Shown: positions 1 through 7,080, counted from the stretch's first letter. The stretch: 22,002 nucleotides of DNA from Deltaproteobacteria bacterium (GCA_020342025.1 CP070840.1:3423987-3445988); one strand, 5' to 3'. Numbers and translations are program-made. Notes: generated by a model from the letters alone, not told the origin.

Positions 1-244
1 CACCATTCAGGAAGACGTGGATGTTCTGGGCCTGAGTTTTCTTTCCGGTGATCACATGGTGTTGATCCCTAAAGTGATGAAAGGCCTCAAAGCCCATCGT
101 GTGGAAGACGTCATGGTGGTTGTGGGGGGCATTATCCTCCCACGTCAGGTCCAGGCACTTAAGGAAATGGGAATTGCAAAGGTGTTTCTCCCTGGCACAC
201 CGCCTGACAGAATCGTAGAACTCATCAGAGAAAGCATTCGGTAA
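1..244 (+). CDS. B12-binding subunit/domain of an acyl-CoA mutase, C-terminal part only
   Basis: The gene enters from the left edge, reading in frame from base 2 to a TAA stop at 242-244; about 80 residues are visible. The stretch EDVDVLGLSFLSGDH, followed by a VVVGGIILP segment and an (M)GI.KVFLPG segment, matches the C-terminal half of the cobalamin-binding Rossmann-like domain of methylmalonyl-CoA-mutase-type enzymes. It aligns without gaps to the small mutase subunit at 3267-3674, roughly 45% identical by eye, so the two are paralogues rather than a duplication. The DxHxxG cobalt-ligand motif should lie upstream of the window. The protein stops directly after the B12 fold, so it could be either a free small subunit or the end of a one-chain mutase. 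The GTG at 17 is internal and not the true start. A mutase large-subunit region is expected just outside the window. Confidence 0.85.
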   Translation, partial: TIQEDVDVLGLSFLSGDHMVLIPKVMKGLKAHRVEDVMVVVGGIILPRQVQALKEMGIAKVFLPGTPPDRIVELIRESIR

Positions 245-594
245 AGCAACAGGGTTATAGCAAAATGAGGCCCCGCCCCCTTTCTTAAGGCCATATCCAT
301 ATTGTCAGGGGGAAGTGCCCCAATATTTGAGGTTTAACGAGTTAGTTGCAGATTCCCAGAAATTCAGGGGCGCAAACCCCAAATATGGGGTCACGGCTAT
401 GGCCTGTGGAATTTTTTTTGAGATATGGCCTTTCGAAAAAGGGCGTGCCCTCACTTCGTACGCCTGTGGAGAACGACGCTCAGGGGAAACCGGGGACCGG
501 CCCCGAAGGGGTGGGGTCTGAGCGGAGCCAAGCGAGCGCGAACAAAAAGGGCCATTTCTAAGAGGAAACCCATTAAGGATAGGAGGAAATTATA
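245..594. other. 350-bp non-coding gap with inverted repeats upstream of the amidohydrolase operon
   Basis: No convincing gene is seen. Two short overlapping open frames here have low-complexity translations and no ribosome-binding site. The gap holds the 267-452 inverted repeat, a near-palindrome CCCCAAATATGGGG at 377-390, and a GC-rich hairpin at about 495-518 with core CCCC-GAA-GGGG at 501-511. The promoter of the downstream plus-strand genes should lie here, but I could not pick out convincing -35/-10 or -24/-12 elements. Confidence 0.6.
267..452. repeat. Imperfect 31-bp inverted repeat bounding a 186-bp segment
   Basis: The left arm at 267-297 and the reverse complement of 422-452 match at about 25 of 31 positions without gaps. 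The inner 11 bp are perfect: AAGGCCATATC at 287-297 and GATATGGCCTT at 422-432. The arms are separated by 124 nt that contain no gene. This could be a small non-autonomous mobile element, a degenerate palindromic repeat, or a long regulatory hairpin. No target-site duplication is obvious. Confidence 0.5.
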
Positions 595-1515
595 ATGATC
601 ATTGACACCCATGTACATCTGATTATTCCAGGTTTTGTGAAAAGCAAGTTCATCTTGGGGAATGCGCGAATGGCCTCCAACATTTACAATAGGGTCCACG
701 GGACGAAAATAACGCCCAGCCAATACATCGATCTCTTGAAGGCCAGGGTGGACCCCGATTGTAGCAAGTTAATCGAGACCATGGACGAAGCGGGGATAGA
801 CAAAAGTGTTATATTTGGCGTGGATTGGGCCTATGCCGTCACGGGGGAGCCAAGAGTGGACAACAGGGAGCAGAATCGTATCCATGCGGAGATGGCCAGG
901 AAGTATGAAGGGCGATTCATCCCTTTGGCGGCCCTCGATCCCAGGCGACCCGATGCGATAGATCAAGCCACGGAGGCTATCGAAGAATTGGGCATGAAGG
1001 GCTTTAAGCTTCACCCATCGGCCGGTTTCTACCCGAACGACCCTGTCTGTTTTCCCTTATACGAAAAGTGTGCCGATTGGGGCGTACCGATTATGTTCCA
1101 TAGCGGTGGGATAGAATTCAATTGGGAGTACGGCCAACCTATCTATATAGCCACTGCGGCAGAGCACTTTCCTGAAGTCAAAATGATCATGGCGCATGCG
1201 GGGCTGGAGAGTTGGGACCAGGCGAGGTTGGCGGCCACGGCTTTGGCCAATGTGTATGTGGATCTTTCCATCCGTCAACTGGATTACCGTGTGAACCCTC
1301 AGGGTTTTTACCGGTGGTTGCGGGATTTTATCGACTGGACGACGCCTTGGAAGGTCCTTTTTGCCAGTGACACCCCCATGCCCACCTTCTGGTGCCCTGA
1401 GGATGAATGGGTGAAGGCGATCAAGGAACCGGATACGGATATTGCGTTCACGCAGGAGGAGAGGGATATTGTGATGGGAAAGGCTGCCCAGTTGGTCTTC
1501 AATGTGGAGGACTGA
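595..1515 (+). CDS. Amidohydrolase-family (amidohydrolase 2) metal-dependent hydrolase or decarboxylase
   Basis: This is a 306-aa TIM-barrel protein of the ACMSD / gamma-resorcylate decarboxylase branch (PF04909). The N-terminal metal motif DTHVH places His6 and His8 on strand 1. Later motifs are GFKLHPSAGF (His140), MFHSGG (His169), MAHAG (His201) and the strand-8 FASDTP (Asp259), which together form the usual mononuclear metal site. Length is normal for the family. The start is well supported by AGGAGG at 581-586, eight bases before the ATG. Family members hydrolyse or decarboxylate small cyclic or aromatic acids and lactones, and substrates cannot be read from the sequence. It opens a same-strand set with the nitroreductase 46 bp downstream and the 160-aa gene. 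It is probably cytoplasmic, with no signal peptide. Confidence 0.9.
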   Translation: MIIDTHVHLIIPGFVKSKFILGNARMASNIYNRVHGTKITPSQYIDLLKARVDPDCSKLIETMDEAGIDKSVIFGVDWAYAVTGEPRVDNREQNRIHAEMARKYEGRFIPLAALDPRRPDAIDQATEAIEELGMKGFKLHPSAGFYPNDPVCFPLYEKCADWGVPIMFHSGGIEFNWEYGQPIYIATAAEHFPEVKMIMAHAGLESWDQARLAATALANVYVDLSIRQLDYRVNPQGFYRWLRDFIDWTTPWKVLFASDTPMPTFWCPEDEWVKAIKEPDTDIAFTQEERDIVMGKAAQLVFNVED

Positions 1516-1561
1516 TGCGTTTCAGGAGGAGGGTGCAATTGAATAGGAGATGGGAGGGCTT

Positions 1562-2233
1562 ATGAGAGACATTCTAGACGTCATCGTGACACGAAAGAGT
1601 ATTCGCCGGTATAAACCCGATCCCGTGCCCGATGAGATGATCGACAAGATCCTGGAAGCGGCAAGGTGGGCACCGACGGGGGAGAATTATCAGCCCTGGC
1701 AATTCATCGTCATAAGGGACCCTGAAACCAAGAACAAAATTGGGAGGCTGGCCAGGCTTGGAAGTGGCTCACGTATGACGGCCTGGTACTGCCTAGGGGA
1801 GATGCAGGAGAGATTTGAAAAGATCAAAGACCCTGTGAAGAAAGCAGAGGTCTTGCGCTTTATGTATAGCGGCGAGGTTTCCGAGTTTGCCAGGTATGCA
1901 CCGGTGATCATCGCTGTCATCGGGAACCTGATGGAGGGCTCTGTGGACGTGCCCTATGACCTCTCTGCGACCACCGAAAACATCCTCCTGGAGGCGCACG
2001 CCCTCGGCTTGGGGGCGTGTTGGGTGCACGCCCCGGTAGCCAGCACCAGAGACGCAAGAAAATTCAAAGAGATCCTAAAGATCCCCACGGGCATGGGCGA
2101 GTACAAGGTTATTGCCTATGTGGCCATCGGTTGGCCAAAGGAGCAACGAAAACACCCCAGGCCCAAGAAGTCGCTGGAAGATCTGGTCTACTGGGAGGAA
2201 TTTGGTAGAAAGGAGAGGCCCAAATATGAATGA
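1562..2233 (+). CDS. Nitroreductase-family FMN oxidoreductase (first of two)
   Basis: A 223-aa protein of the nitroreductase superfamily (PF00881). The N-terminal signature RKSIRRYKPDPV supplies the arginines that hold FMN phosphate. It is followed by ARWAPTGENYQPWQF (second FMN loop), a central helix region, and the C-terminal AHALGLGACWVH and YVAIGWP segments typical of the fold. Such enzymes use NAD(P)H to reduce nitro groups, quinones, enones or flavins, and some act on aromatic or alicyclic ring substrates. I prefer the ATG at 1562 because GGAGGG lies just before it at 1553-1558. An in-frame ATG at 1550 would add four residues and is less well placed. The last eight bases overlap the next gene, suggesting translational coupling. 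It is only distantly similar to the nitroreductase at 6317-6979, so this is not a recent duplication. Confidence 0.9.
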   Translation: MRDILDVIVTRKSIRRYKPDPVPDEMIDKILEAARWAPTGENYQPWQFIVIRDPETKNKIGRLARLGSGSRMTAWYCLGEMQERFEKIKDPVKKAEVLRFMYSGEVSEFARYAPVIIAVIGNLMEGSVDVPYDLSATTENILLEAHALGLGACWVHAPVASTRDARKFKEILKIPTGMGEYKVIAYVAIGWPKEQRKHPRPKKSLEDLVYWEEFGRKERPKYE

Positions 2234-2708
2234 GATGGAATACTGCAATGACCTCATTGTGAGACTGGAAGAACTGCTTTTTCATGAGCTGTCAGGGTGT
2301 GCCGCCTGGAAGGTGGAAATGGTGGGCGTGGATTTTATTCAATCAAAGGAAATCAAGGGAAACAATCCGGATGAGGTGATCCAGAACTGCATCGAGGAAA
2401 TAAAAGCGGCAGGTTTGGTAAAGGAGATGAGCTATGCCATCGGTGGCCTGGGGGTAAAGCTAGAATTGAAGATGAAAGGCTGCAGCCACCTTCCAAAGGA
2501 GGTTAGACTCAGGCAGGATGGCGTGAAACCCTATATCTGTCCCATCACCAACATGATTTTAGATCAATTGATTGAAAAGCTCAAATTCGAGACAACCTAT
2601 GTGGCGGATCTCCACATTGATGAGAACAGGGGAGAGTGCAGGGTCTGGAGTGCCATCTACGAGGATGAGGATAAGATTGGCAGCGTTTGCAACTGGCACG
2701 AAGAATGA
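2226..2708 (+). CDS. Unrecognised 160-aa protein coupled to the nitroreductase
   Basis: The start ATG at 2226 lies inside the end of the nitroreductase gene (ATGAATGA overlap) and is preceded by AGGAGAGG at 2211-2218, so this is very likely a real gene. I do not recognise the family. The protein is soluble, acidic overall and has no signal peptide or membrane segment. Cys25, Cys55, Cys86, Cys105, Cys138 and Cys155 are present. The GCSHLP (85-90) and YICPITNMI segments resemble the Cys/His pairs of small ligand- or metal-binding domains, but spacing does not match a family I can name. The C-terminal half (about 115-150) predicts an alpha helix then beta strands. Its position suggests a role linked to the amidohydrolase and nitroreductase, perhaps as a substrate-binding or accessory protein; this is inference only. 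Confidence 0.75.
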   Translation: MNEMEYCNDLIVRLEELLFHELSGCAAWKVEMVGVDFIQSKEIKGNNPDEVIQNCIEEIKAAGLVKEMSYAIGGLGVKLELKMKGCSHLPKEVRLRQDGVKPYICPITNMILDQLIEKLKFETTYVADLHIDENRGECRVWSAIYEDEDKIGSVCNWHEE

Positions 2709-2726
2709 CAAAGGCAGACCCAAAAT

Positions 2727-3212
2727 TTATGTCACTTCATAAACGGTGATGATCACTTCATTGGCGAGACGCTGTCCGGCGGCAATGGCGACGAGGCTAT
2801 TCAGCCACTGGTAGCGTGGAGAGCCTGTCTCAAAGATTGGAGTCGTTCGAAAGTAGTATTCACTGGCGTCAACCCTTTCACCCGCTGCCAGACGCGCCAT
2901 CACCTCCTTAGGACCGTGCCGTAATCCCCAATTAGACACATAAATGAGGGCCCCATCATCCGTTTGCAGCGTATATCTTGCCTCCACTTCGGTGATGCCG
3001 TCGTATCGAATAATTTGCCAATCAGCGCCACCAGGCAATACACGTCCTGATAGTTTGGGTCCAGAGAAAGCGCCGCCCTTGATGTTGATGATACGCCTCT
3101 CCCCATAGGGCGATTTGCCCAATTCCAGGGGCGTTTCCACTTCAACGCTCGACGTATAAAGGAGTTGAAGAGATGGTGTTACCGAAACCAGTGGAACTTT
3201 TTCCTTTCTCAT
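2727..3212 (-). CDS. DUF3237 (UPF0311) family protein
   Basis: A 161-aa protein matching the DUF3237 family (PF11578), which forms a small beta-barrel. Recognisable blocks are GERRIINIKGGAFSGPKLSG, LPGGADWQIIR, EARYTLQTDDGALIYV, NWGLRHGPKEVMARLAAG and EYYFRTTPIFETGSPRYQWLN, with family-typical order and length. The biochemical role of the family is not established to my knowledge; the conserved Arg, Tyr and Trp residues suggest ligand binding. The start is supported by GAGGAGGC (3219-3226 on this strand). It is the third gene after the mutase large subunit and its B12 subunit, 54 bp downstream of the latter, so it is plausibly co-transcribed and may act on the same acyl-CoA substrate or product. 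It converges with the plus-strand gene ending 18 bp away, and I see no terminator hairpin in that short gap. Confidence 0.88.
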   Translation of the reverse strand: MRKEKVPLVSVTPSLQLLYTSSVEVETPLELGKSPYGERRIINIKGGAFSGPKLSGRVLPGGADWQIIRYDGITEVEARYTLQTDDGALIYVSNWGLRHGPKEVMARLAAGERVDASEYYFRTTPIFETGSPRYQWLNSLVAIAAGQRLANEVIITVYEVT

Positions 3213-3266
3213 TTTAATGCCTCCTCAGTTGCCCAAGATGAACACCCTATTTTAGGCAAGCCCAGG

Positions 3267-3674
3267 TCAACCTTGATGTCGCACATTTTCACTTATGTAA
3301 TTGACAAAGGAATCCGTAAGGGAGCCGCCCCTGAATACTTCATCTACTCCCATGTCTTTCATAACCGGAATGTCTTCGGGGGGAAACGACCCGCCCACAA
3401 GAAACAGGACGTCGTCCAGTCCGTTTTTCTTCATCTCCTCCACGATCTTTGGCGTGTACACGAGATGTTCACCCGATAGATAACTCACGCCGATCACATC
3501 CACGTCCTCGTCTATGGCCGCCCGAACGATTCCCTCAGGCGTCTGGTACATCCCCAGGTAAACCACTTCCATCCCCGCCTCCCTCAGAAGGGTAGCCACC
3601 ACCTTAGACCCGCGGTCGTGACCATCCAAACCCACTTTGCTGATGATCACTCTGATCTTCCTTTGGGCTCCCAT
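3267..3674 (-). CDS. Acyl-CoA mutase small (B12-binding) subunit
   Basis: This 135-aa protein is a free-standing cobalamin-binding domain (PF02310) of the methylmalonyl-CoA mutase type. The sequence KVGLDGHDRG contains the DxHxxG motif (Asp17, His19, Gly22), in which His19 would displace the dimethylbenzimidazole and ligate cobalt (base-off/His-on). Further B12-fold blocks are GVSYLSGEH and FLVGGSFPPED. The length equals that of small subunits of two-chain mutases such as archaeal-type methylmalonyl-CoA mutase and 2-hydroxyisobutyryl-CoA mutase. It lies 17 bp downstream of the large subunit on the same strand, so the two almost certainly form one holoenzyme. It is paralogous to the partial B12 domain at the left edge of the window. 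Confidence 0.95.
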   Translation of the reverse strand: MGAQRKIRVIISKVGLDGHDRGSKVVATLLREAGMEVVYLGMYQTPEGIVRAAIDEDVDVIGVSYLSGEHLVYTPKIVEEMKKNGLDDVLFLVGGSFPPEDIPVMKDMGVDEVFRGGSLTDSFVNYISENVRHQG

Positions 3675-3691
3675 GGGCTTTGTGTGTCCTC

Positions 3692-5389
3692 TTAACTGAA
3701 GGGTGACTCTATGACGTTCATAGGATCATAAGAATAGCCGTAGACCTGGCGGACAGTCCCCAAGAGTTCGGCAGTAGTCGCATACGCCTTCGTGGCCTCT
3801 ATCATGGCCGGAATGGTGTTCTGGCCTCCAGCAGCATCGTCTCGAAGGCGCTTGATGGCTTCGGATACTTTTCTTGCGTCCCGGCCCTGCTTTAGTCTCT
3901 TTACATCTTCTATCTGCTGACGGGCTGAGTGCTCGGGAATTCGTTGCACACCCAGGGGGGTTGAGGTCTCGGGTTCACTGGTGAAGATATTGACGCCTAC
4001 AACGAGCTTATCCCCCTTGTCCAGCTCCTTCTGGCGTTTGACGCCTTCCTCGTTAAACTGACGGTCTAGCCATTCTCTCCTGATGGCTTCCTCCATCCCA
4101 CCCATCTCATCCACTTGCTTCATTATCTTCAAGGCCTCTTCCTCTAACTTATCGGTTAGGCTTTCAACAAAGTACGAACCACCCAATGGATCGGCCACGT
4201 TGGTGACGCCTGTCTCATAAGCAATTATTTGTTGGGTTCTCAGGGCCTGAAGGTGCCCCTTCTCGGTGGGCAGGCACATGGGTTCATCGTACGAACAGCA
4301 GTGGAGCGATTGGACGCCGCCGAGGACTGCCGCCAGGGCCTCGAAGGAAATACGGACCAGGTTGTTCAGTGGTTGTTGGGGAACAAGGGAACATCCGGCA
4401 GTGTGAACGGCAAAGCGAAACTGCATGGAGCGAGGGTCTTTGGCCCCATACTTATCTTTCATCAACCTGGCCCACATCCGTCGTGCCGCCCGGATCTTGG
4501 CGATTTCCTCGAAGAAATCGATGTGGGCTGAGACGTAGAAGGTGAATCGAGGGGCGAAGTCATCAATGTGGAGGCCACGTCGCAATAACTCATCAATATA
4601 GCACATGGCAATGCCGAATCCAAAGGCCACTTCTTGTGGGGCGGTGATCCCCTGCTCCCTCAGATCGTACATGTTGACGGTGGTGTAATACCACTTGGGC
4701 ATGTTCTTGGTACAAAACTCCATCACGTCGGATCCCAGCTTTATGGAAAGGTCGAGTGGACATGCGGGCCTAAAACCGCAGTACCGAAAATGGATGGGGT
4801 CATTCTGAATGGAGCCCCGCAGGATGCCAATGTCATAGCCCTTCTCCTGCGCAACAGCCACATACTGGGCCATGGTGGCGGCAGCGGTGGGAGAGGCAGT
4901 AATGAGTGACCAACTTACCCTGTCCAGAGGAATGTCCCCTACAAGTATCTCCATGTCTCTCATGGAGGATATGTTTACCCCTGTCAGTCCAACCTCGTTC
5001 TGAGCCCAGGGATGGTCCGGGTCCAAACCCATCTCATAGGTGACATCAGCTATGGTGTTCAGCCCCGTGCCACCCTGCTCAAAGCAAAATGCGGCTCGCT
5101 CATGCGTATCCGCGGGTGAACCGATTCCCACCACCTCGCGCCTGGTCCAGTAACGACCTCGAAACATGTCCCGGTGAATGCCCCTGGTGAAGGGGAATTT
5201 TCCCGCATCACCGATCTCTTTATCATAAACCTGGTTTGCCCTATCTTTTGGGGTGTAGATCTCCTTGACCTCGTAACCGGACCATGTCCTGGTGCTCTGG
5301 GGCCTGTCGTAGTAAGCTTTTAGGTAATCTTCCCAATCTGCTGCCATTCTTTGATCCGTGTCAATCTGAGCAGGCTTGTCTTGATTCAT
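3692..5389 (-). CDS. Acyl-CoA mutase large (catalytic) subunit, non-canonical substrate pocket
   Basis: A 565-aa protein matching the TIM-barrel chain of methylmalonyl-CoA-mutase-family enzymes (PF01642). It lacks the B12 domain, which is encoded separately just downstream. Family blocks include FPFTRGIHRDMFRGRYWT (65-82), IQND (194-197), KNMPKW (228-233), DDFAPRFTFYV, KIRAARRMWARLM, QSLHCCSYDEPMCLPTE and VADPLGGSYFVE. Gln195 corresponds to Gln197 of the Propionibacterium enzyme. The pocket differs at diagnostic sites: Tyr89 aligns with Val86, Arg207 (carboxylate binding) with Gly205, and His244 with Asp242. A methylmalonyl-CoA substrate is therefore unlikely; the family performs B12-dependent 1,2-rearrangements of CoA thioesters. 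The start at 5389 has GGAGGAG six bases upstream. An in-frame ATG at 5443 would lie upstream of the candidate promoter and is rejected. Substrate is unknown. Confidence 0.93.
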   Translation of the reverse strand: MNQDKPAQIDTDQRMAADWEDYLKAYYDRPQSTRTWSGYEVKEIYTPKDRANQVYDKEIGDAGKFPFTRGIHRDMFRGRYWTRREVVGIGSPADTHERAAFCFEQGGTGLNTIADVTYEMGLDPDHPWAQNEVGLTGVNISSMRDMEILVGDIPLDRVSWSLITASPTAAATMAQYVAVAQEKGYDIGILRGSIQNDPIHFRYCGFRPACPLDLSIKLGSDVMEFCTKNMPKWYYTTVNMYDLREQGITAPQEVAFGFGIAMCYIDELLRRGLHIDDFAPRFTFYVSAHIDFFEEIAKIRAARRMWARLMKDKYGAKDPRSMQFRFAVHTAGCSLVPQQPLNNLVRISFEALAAVLGGVQSLHCCSYDEPMCLPTEKGHLQALRTQQIIAYETGVTNVADPLGGSYFVESLTDKLEEEALKIMKQVDEMGGMEEAIRREWLDRQFNEEGVKRQKELDKGDKLVVGVNIFTSEPETSTPLGVQRIPEHSARQQIEDVKRLKQGRDARKVSEAIKRLRDDAAGGQNTIPAMIEATKAYATTAELLGTVRQVYGYSYDPMNVIESPFS

Positions 5390-5424
5390 TTTACTCCTCC
5401 CTTTGTTAAGTTCCTCCAGACCAA

Positions 5425-5440
5425 GGCAACTTTTGCCCCA
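5425..5440 (-). promoter_or_regulatory. Candidate sigma-54 (-24/-12) promoter for the mutase operon
   Basis: On the minus strand the sequence TGGGGCAAAAGTTGCC has GG and GC separated by exactly 10 bases, and matches the TGGCAC-N5-TTGC consensus at all but two positions. Initiation about 12 bp past the GC would fall near 5414, leaving a 25-nt leader that contains the GGAGGAG ribosome-binding site of the mutase gene. No activator gene is seen in the window. Inferred from motif only. Confidence 0.5.
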
Positions 5441-5619
5441 CAATCATGGCAAAATTTCCTTCAGGATTAACCTTCTGGCCTGTTGGACACTTTTCTCCAC
5501 GTCCCCGGGAAAATGAGAAGTAGGACAATGTGTGAGGAATTTTTTTATGATGAGACACGCCCTTGCTGACGTGTCAGAAGGTTTCGGAATCCAATCTTTG
5601 CATTTGAATAAGCCTGTGC

Positions 5620-6165
5620 CTATTTCTCCATGACAATGTTAAAGCTATTCACCACCTTTTTAAAGGCTTCCATGTCCTTCTCAGAATATTTCGCCTCCTG
5701 AGCGCAATAACGCAGACTGTAGAACCAATAACCTTTCAAAATCCCACAAAAAACGGTCCTAAACTTTCGTCCCTCTTTGTCTTCATACCTAAACACAATC
5801 CTGAAGCCATTATACCTGCCCACCCGGGTCGGAATGTACTCAATCGTCTTGAAATTCAGAAGGTTATCGTCAGAGCTCATTTCTTCCAGGATGATCCCTG
5901 CCGCCTCTTTCGGAGGCATGTCCTTTTTCATCGTCTTTTTTGTATGACTGAAGGGTTTGTTTACACGACGTTGTTGAACGAGAATGTATTGAGAGAAGAG
6001 ACCCTCTTTGGTTAACAGGAAATATTCGGAACTGCTGTATCTCGTCCATCCTTCGGGGATGTCAACCGTAAAATTTTGTGGGCCTGAACTAGAAGCGCTC
6101 CCTAATTGGCAGCCAGATGCGGAGGTCACGACCAAGAAAAGAGGTAGAAATAATAGCTTTCTCAT
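5620..6165 (-). CDS. Small lipoprotein, possibly PsbP/DcrB-like fold
   Basis: A 181-aa protein with a lipoprotein signal: Met-Arg-Lys, a hydrophobic stretch (residues 4-13) and a lipobox ending Ala-Ser-Gly-Cys19. After cleavage it would be anchored to the outer leaflet of the inner membrane or to the outer membrane. The mature part starts with VDIPEGWTRYSSSEYFLL and ends with a helix (KDMEAFKKVVNSFNIV). Between them lie alternating strands with many aromatics; this pattern recalls the PsbP/DcrB-like (DUF1795-type) fold, but I am unsure of the family. A candidate sigma-70 promoter lies upstream. Its ribosome-binding site is poor (GGGAAT). It stands between the nitroreductase and the mutase operon with gaps of 151 and 230 bp and may be a separate unit. 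Confidence 0.8.
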   Translation of the reverse strand: MRKLLFLPLFLVVTSASGCQLGSASSSGPQNFTVDIPEGWTRYSSSEYFLLTKEGLFSQYILVQQRRVNKPFSHTKKTMKKDMPPKEAAGIILEEMSSDDNLLNFKTIEYIPTRVGRYNGFRIVFRYEDKEGRKFRTVFCGILKGYWFYSLRYCAQEAKYSEKDMEAFKKVVNSFNIVMEK

Positions 6166-6228
6166 GAGGAAATTCCCTTTATTATGGTTTTTAGGTCATC
6201 CAAATATGCCAGTGTCAATGAAAGCATA

Positions 6229-6258
6229 CCTATACCGAAAACGTTTGAAAGGTGTCAA
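6229..6258 (-). promoter_or_regulatory. Candidate sigma-70 promoter upstream of the lipoprotein gene
   Basis: On the minus strand a perfect TTGACA (6253-6258) is followed after 18 bp by TATAGG (6229-6234), giving a leader of about 55 nt before the lipoprotein start. A second TTGACA occurs at 6213-6218 but lacks a good -10 partner. Motif-based only. Confidence 0.4.
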
Positions 6259-6316
6259 CAAAGATGGAGAATGGGGCGGGGAGTGACTTACTTAATTTAT
6301 GGACGTTCCTGTTTCA

Positions 6317-6979
6317 TTATTCAATCCATTTGAAAAATTCGTCTGTCTCAGCCCTGTCAGATCTGAGGGCGTTTCTGGGGGAGTCCATATCAGCGTATCC
6401 AATGGACATACCGATAATAAGGCGTTTTGTTTCAGGAATGGAAAGAAACTTTTTTATGTGCTTGGCATAATCAGTGGCAAAAGCCTGGGGCACAGTGCCG
6501 AGACCCTTGGCGTTGGCAGCAAGCATTATACTCTGGGCAAAAAGTCCCAGGTCAAACAAGGACCATTGAGGAAGACTAGCATCTTGGAAGAGGTAGATGG
6601 CATGGGGCGCACCATAGAAAGCGAAGTTTGATTTTCTTGCCTGCTTTAAGGCTTCAGGATCATTCACGTCTTTGCCGCTGGCCTCTGCGCGCCTTCTCAA
6701 GAGATGGTCAATTCTGGCAGCCTCGGCTGCTGGCCATGTTGTTGGCTCTGGCAAATCCGGGCATGGCTCCGTGCCCTGCTCCAGAAGTTCTATCAACATC
6801 TTTGTGAGCGCCTCTTTCTTGGCGCCTGAAAGGATTACGGTCTCCCAGGGCTGGCTGTTTTTATATGAGGGGCTCCATTTTGCCACATTTATTATTTCCA
6901 AAAGGACTTCTTTGGAAACAGGTTGGGGTTTGAACTGTCGTATGCTCCTCCTTGTTTTGATACATTCTATTGCGTCCAT
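6317..6979 (-). CDS. Nitroreductase-family FMN oxidoreductase (second of two)
   Basis: A 220-aa nitroreductase superfamily protein. The N-terminal IKTRRSIRQFKPQPV and AKWSPSYKNSQPWETVIL segments are the FMN-binding signatures, and the C-terminal ANAKGLGTVPQAF and GMSIGYADMDSP segments complete the fold. The start at 6979 is chosen because GGGAGG lies four bases upstream; an in-frame ATG at 7009 would add ten residues and has no ribosome-binding site. The middle carries a charged insertion (LDHLLRRRAEASGKDVNDPE-like, about 95-120) common in one bacterial subgroup of unknown substrate. It lies 101 bp downstream of the alpha/beta hydrolase on the same strand. A role in reducing an unsaturated or nitro/quinone intermediate is a guess from family. 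Confidence 0.9.
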   Translation of the reverse strand: MDAIECIKTRRSIRQFKPQPVSKEVLLEIINVAKWSPSYKNSQPWETVILSGAKKEALTKMLIELLEQGTEPCPDLPEPTTWPAAEAARIDHLLRRRAEASGKDVNDPEALKQARKSNFAFYGAPHAIYLFQDASLPQWSLFDLGLFAQSIMLAANAKGLGTVPQAFATDYAKHIKKFLSIPETKRLIIGMSIGYADMDSPRNALRSDRAETDEFFKWIE

Positions 6980-7080
6980 AGGTCCTCCCTTTTGTGTGAT
7001 TAATCTCAATGTCTCGGTTTCATATTAAGTCATAATATATTCGAACCGGCTTCATTTCTAATGGATGTTGAGATATTTTT

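Noticed and set aside
315..561. Two overlapping short plus-strand open frames before the amidohydrolase
   Set aside because: No ribosome-binding sites, repeat-derived or low-complexity translations, and they overlap inverted repeats.
3692..5389. Simple annotation as methylmalonyl-CoA mutase (mutA/mcmA)
   Set aside because: Overall fold fits, but the residues aligned to Tyr89, Arg207 and His244 are Val, Gly and Asp, so a substrate-specific name is not justified.
5390..5443. N-terminal extension of the mutase large subunit to an ATG at 5443
   Set aside because: The extra 18 residues have no family similarity and no ribosome-binding site, and would overlap the candidate sigma-54 promoter. The ATG at 5389 has a strong site.
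5554..5575. GACACG...CGTGTC inverted repeat as terminator of the lipoprotein gene
   Set aside because: The stem is only 6 bp with a 10-nt loop and no T-run follows on the minus strand.
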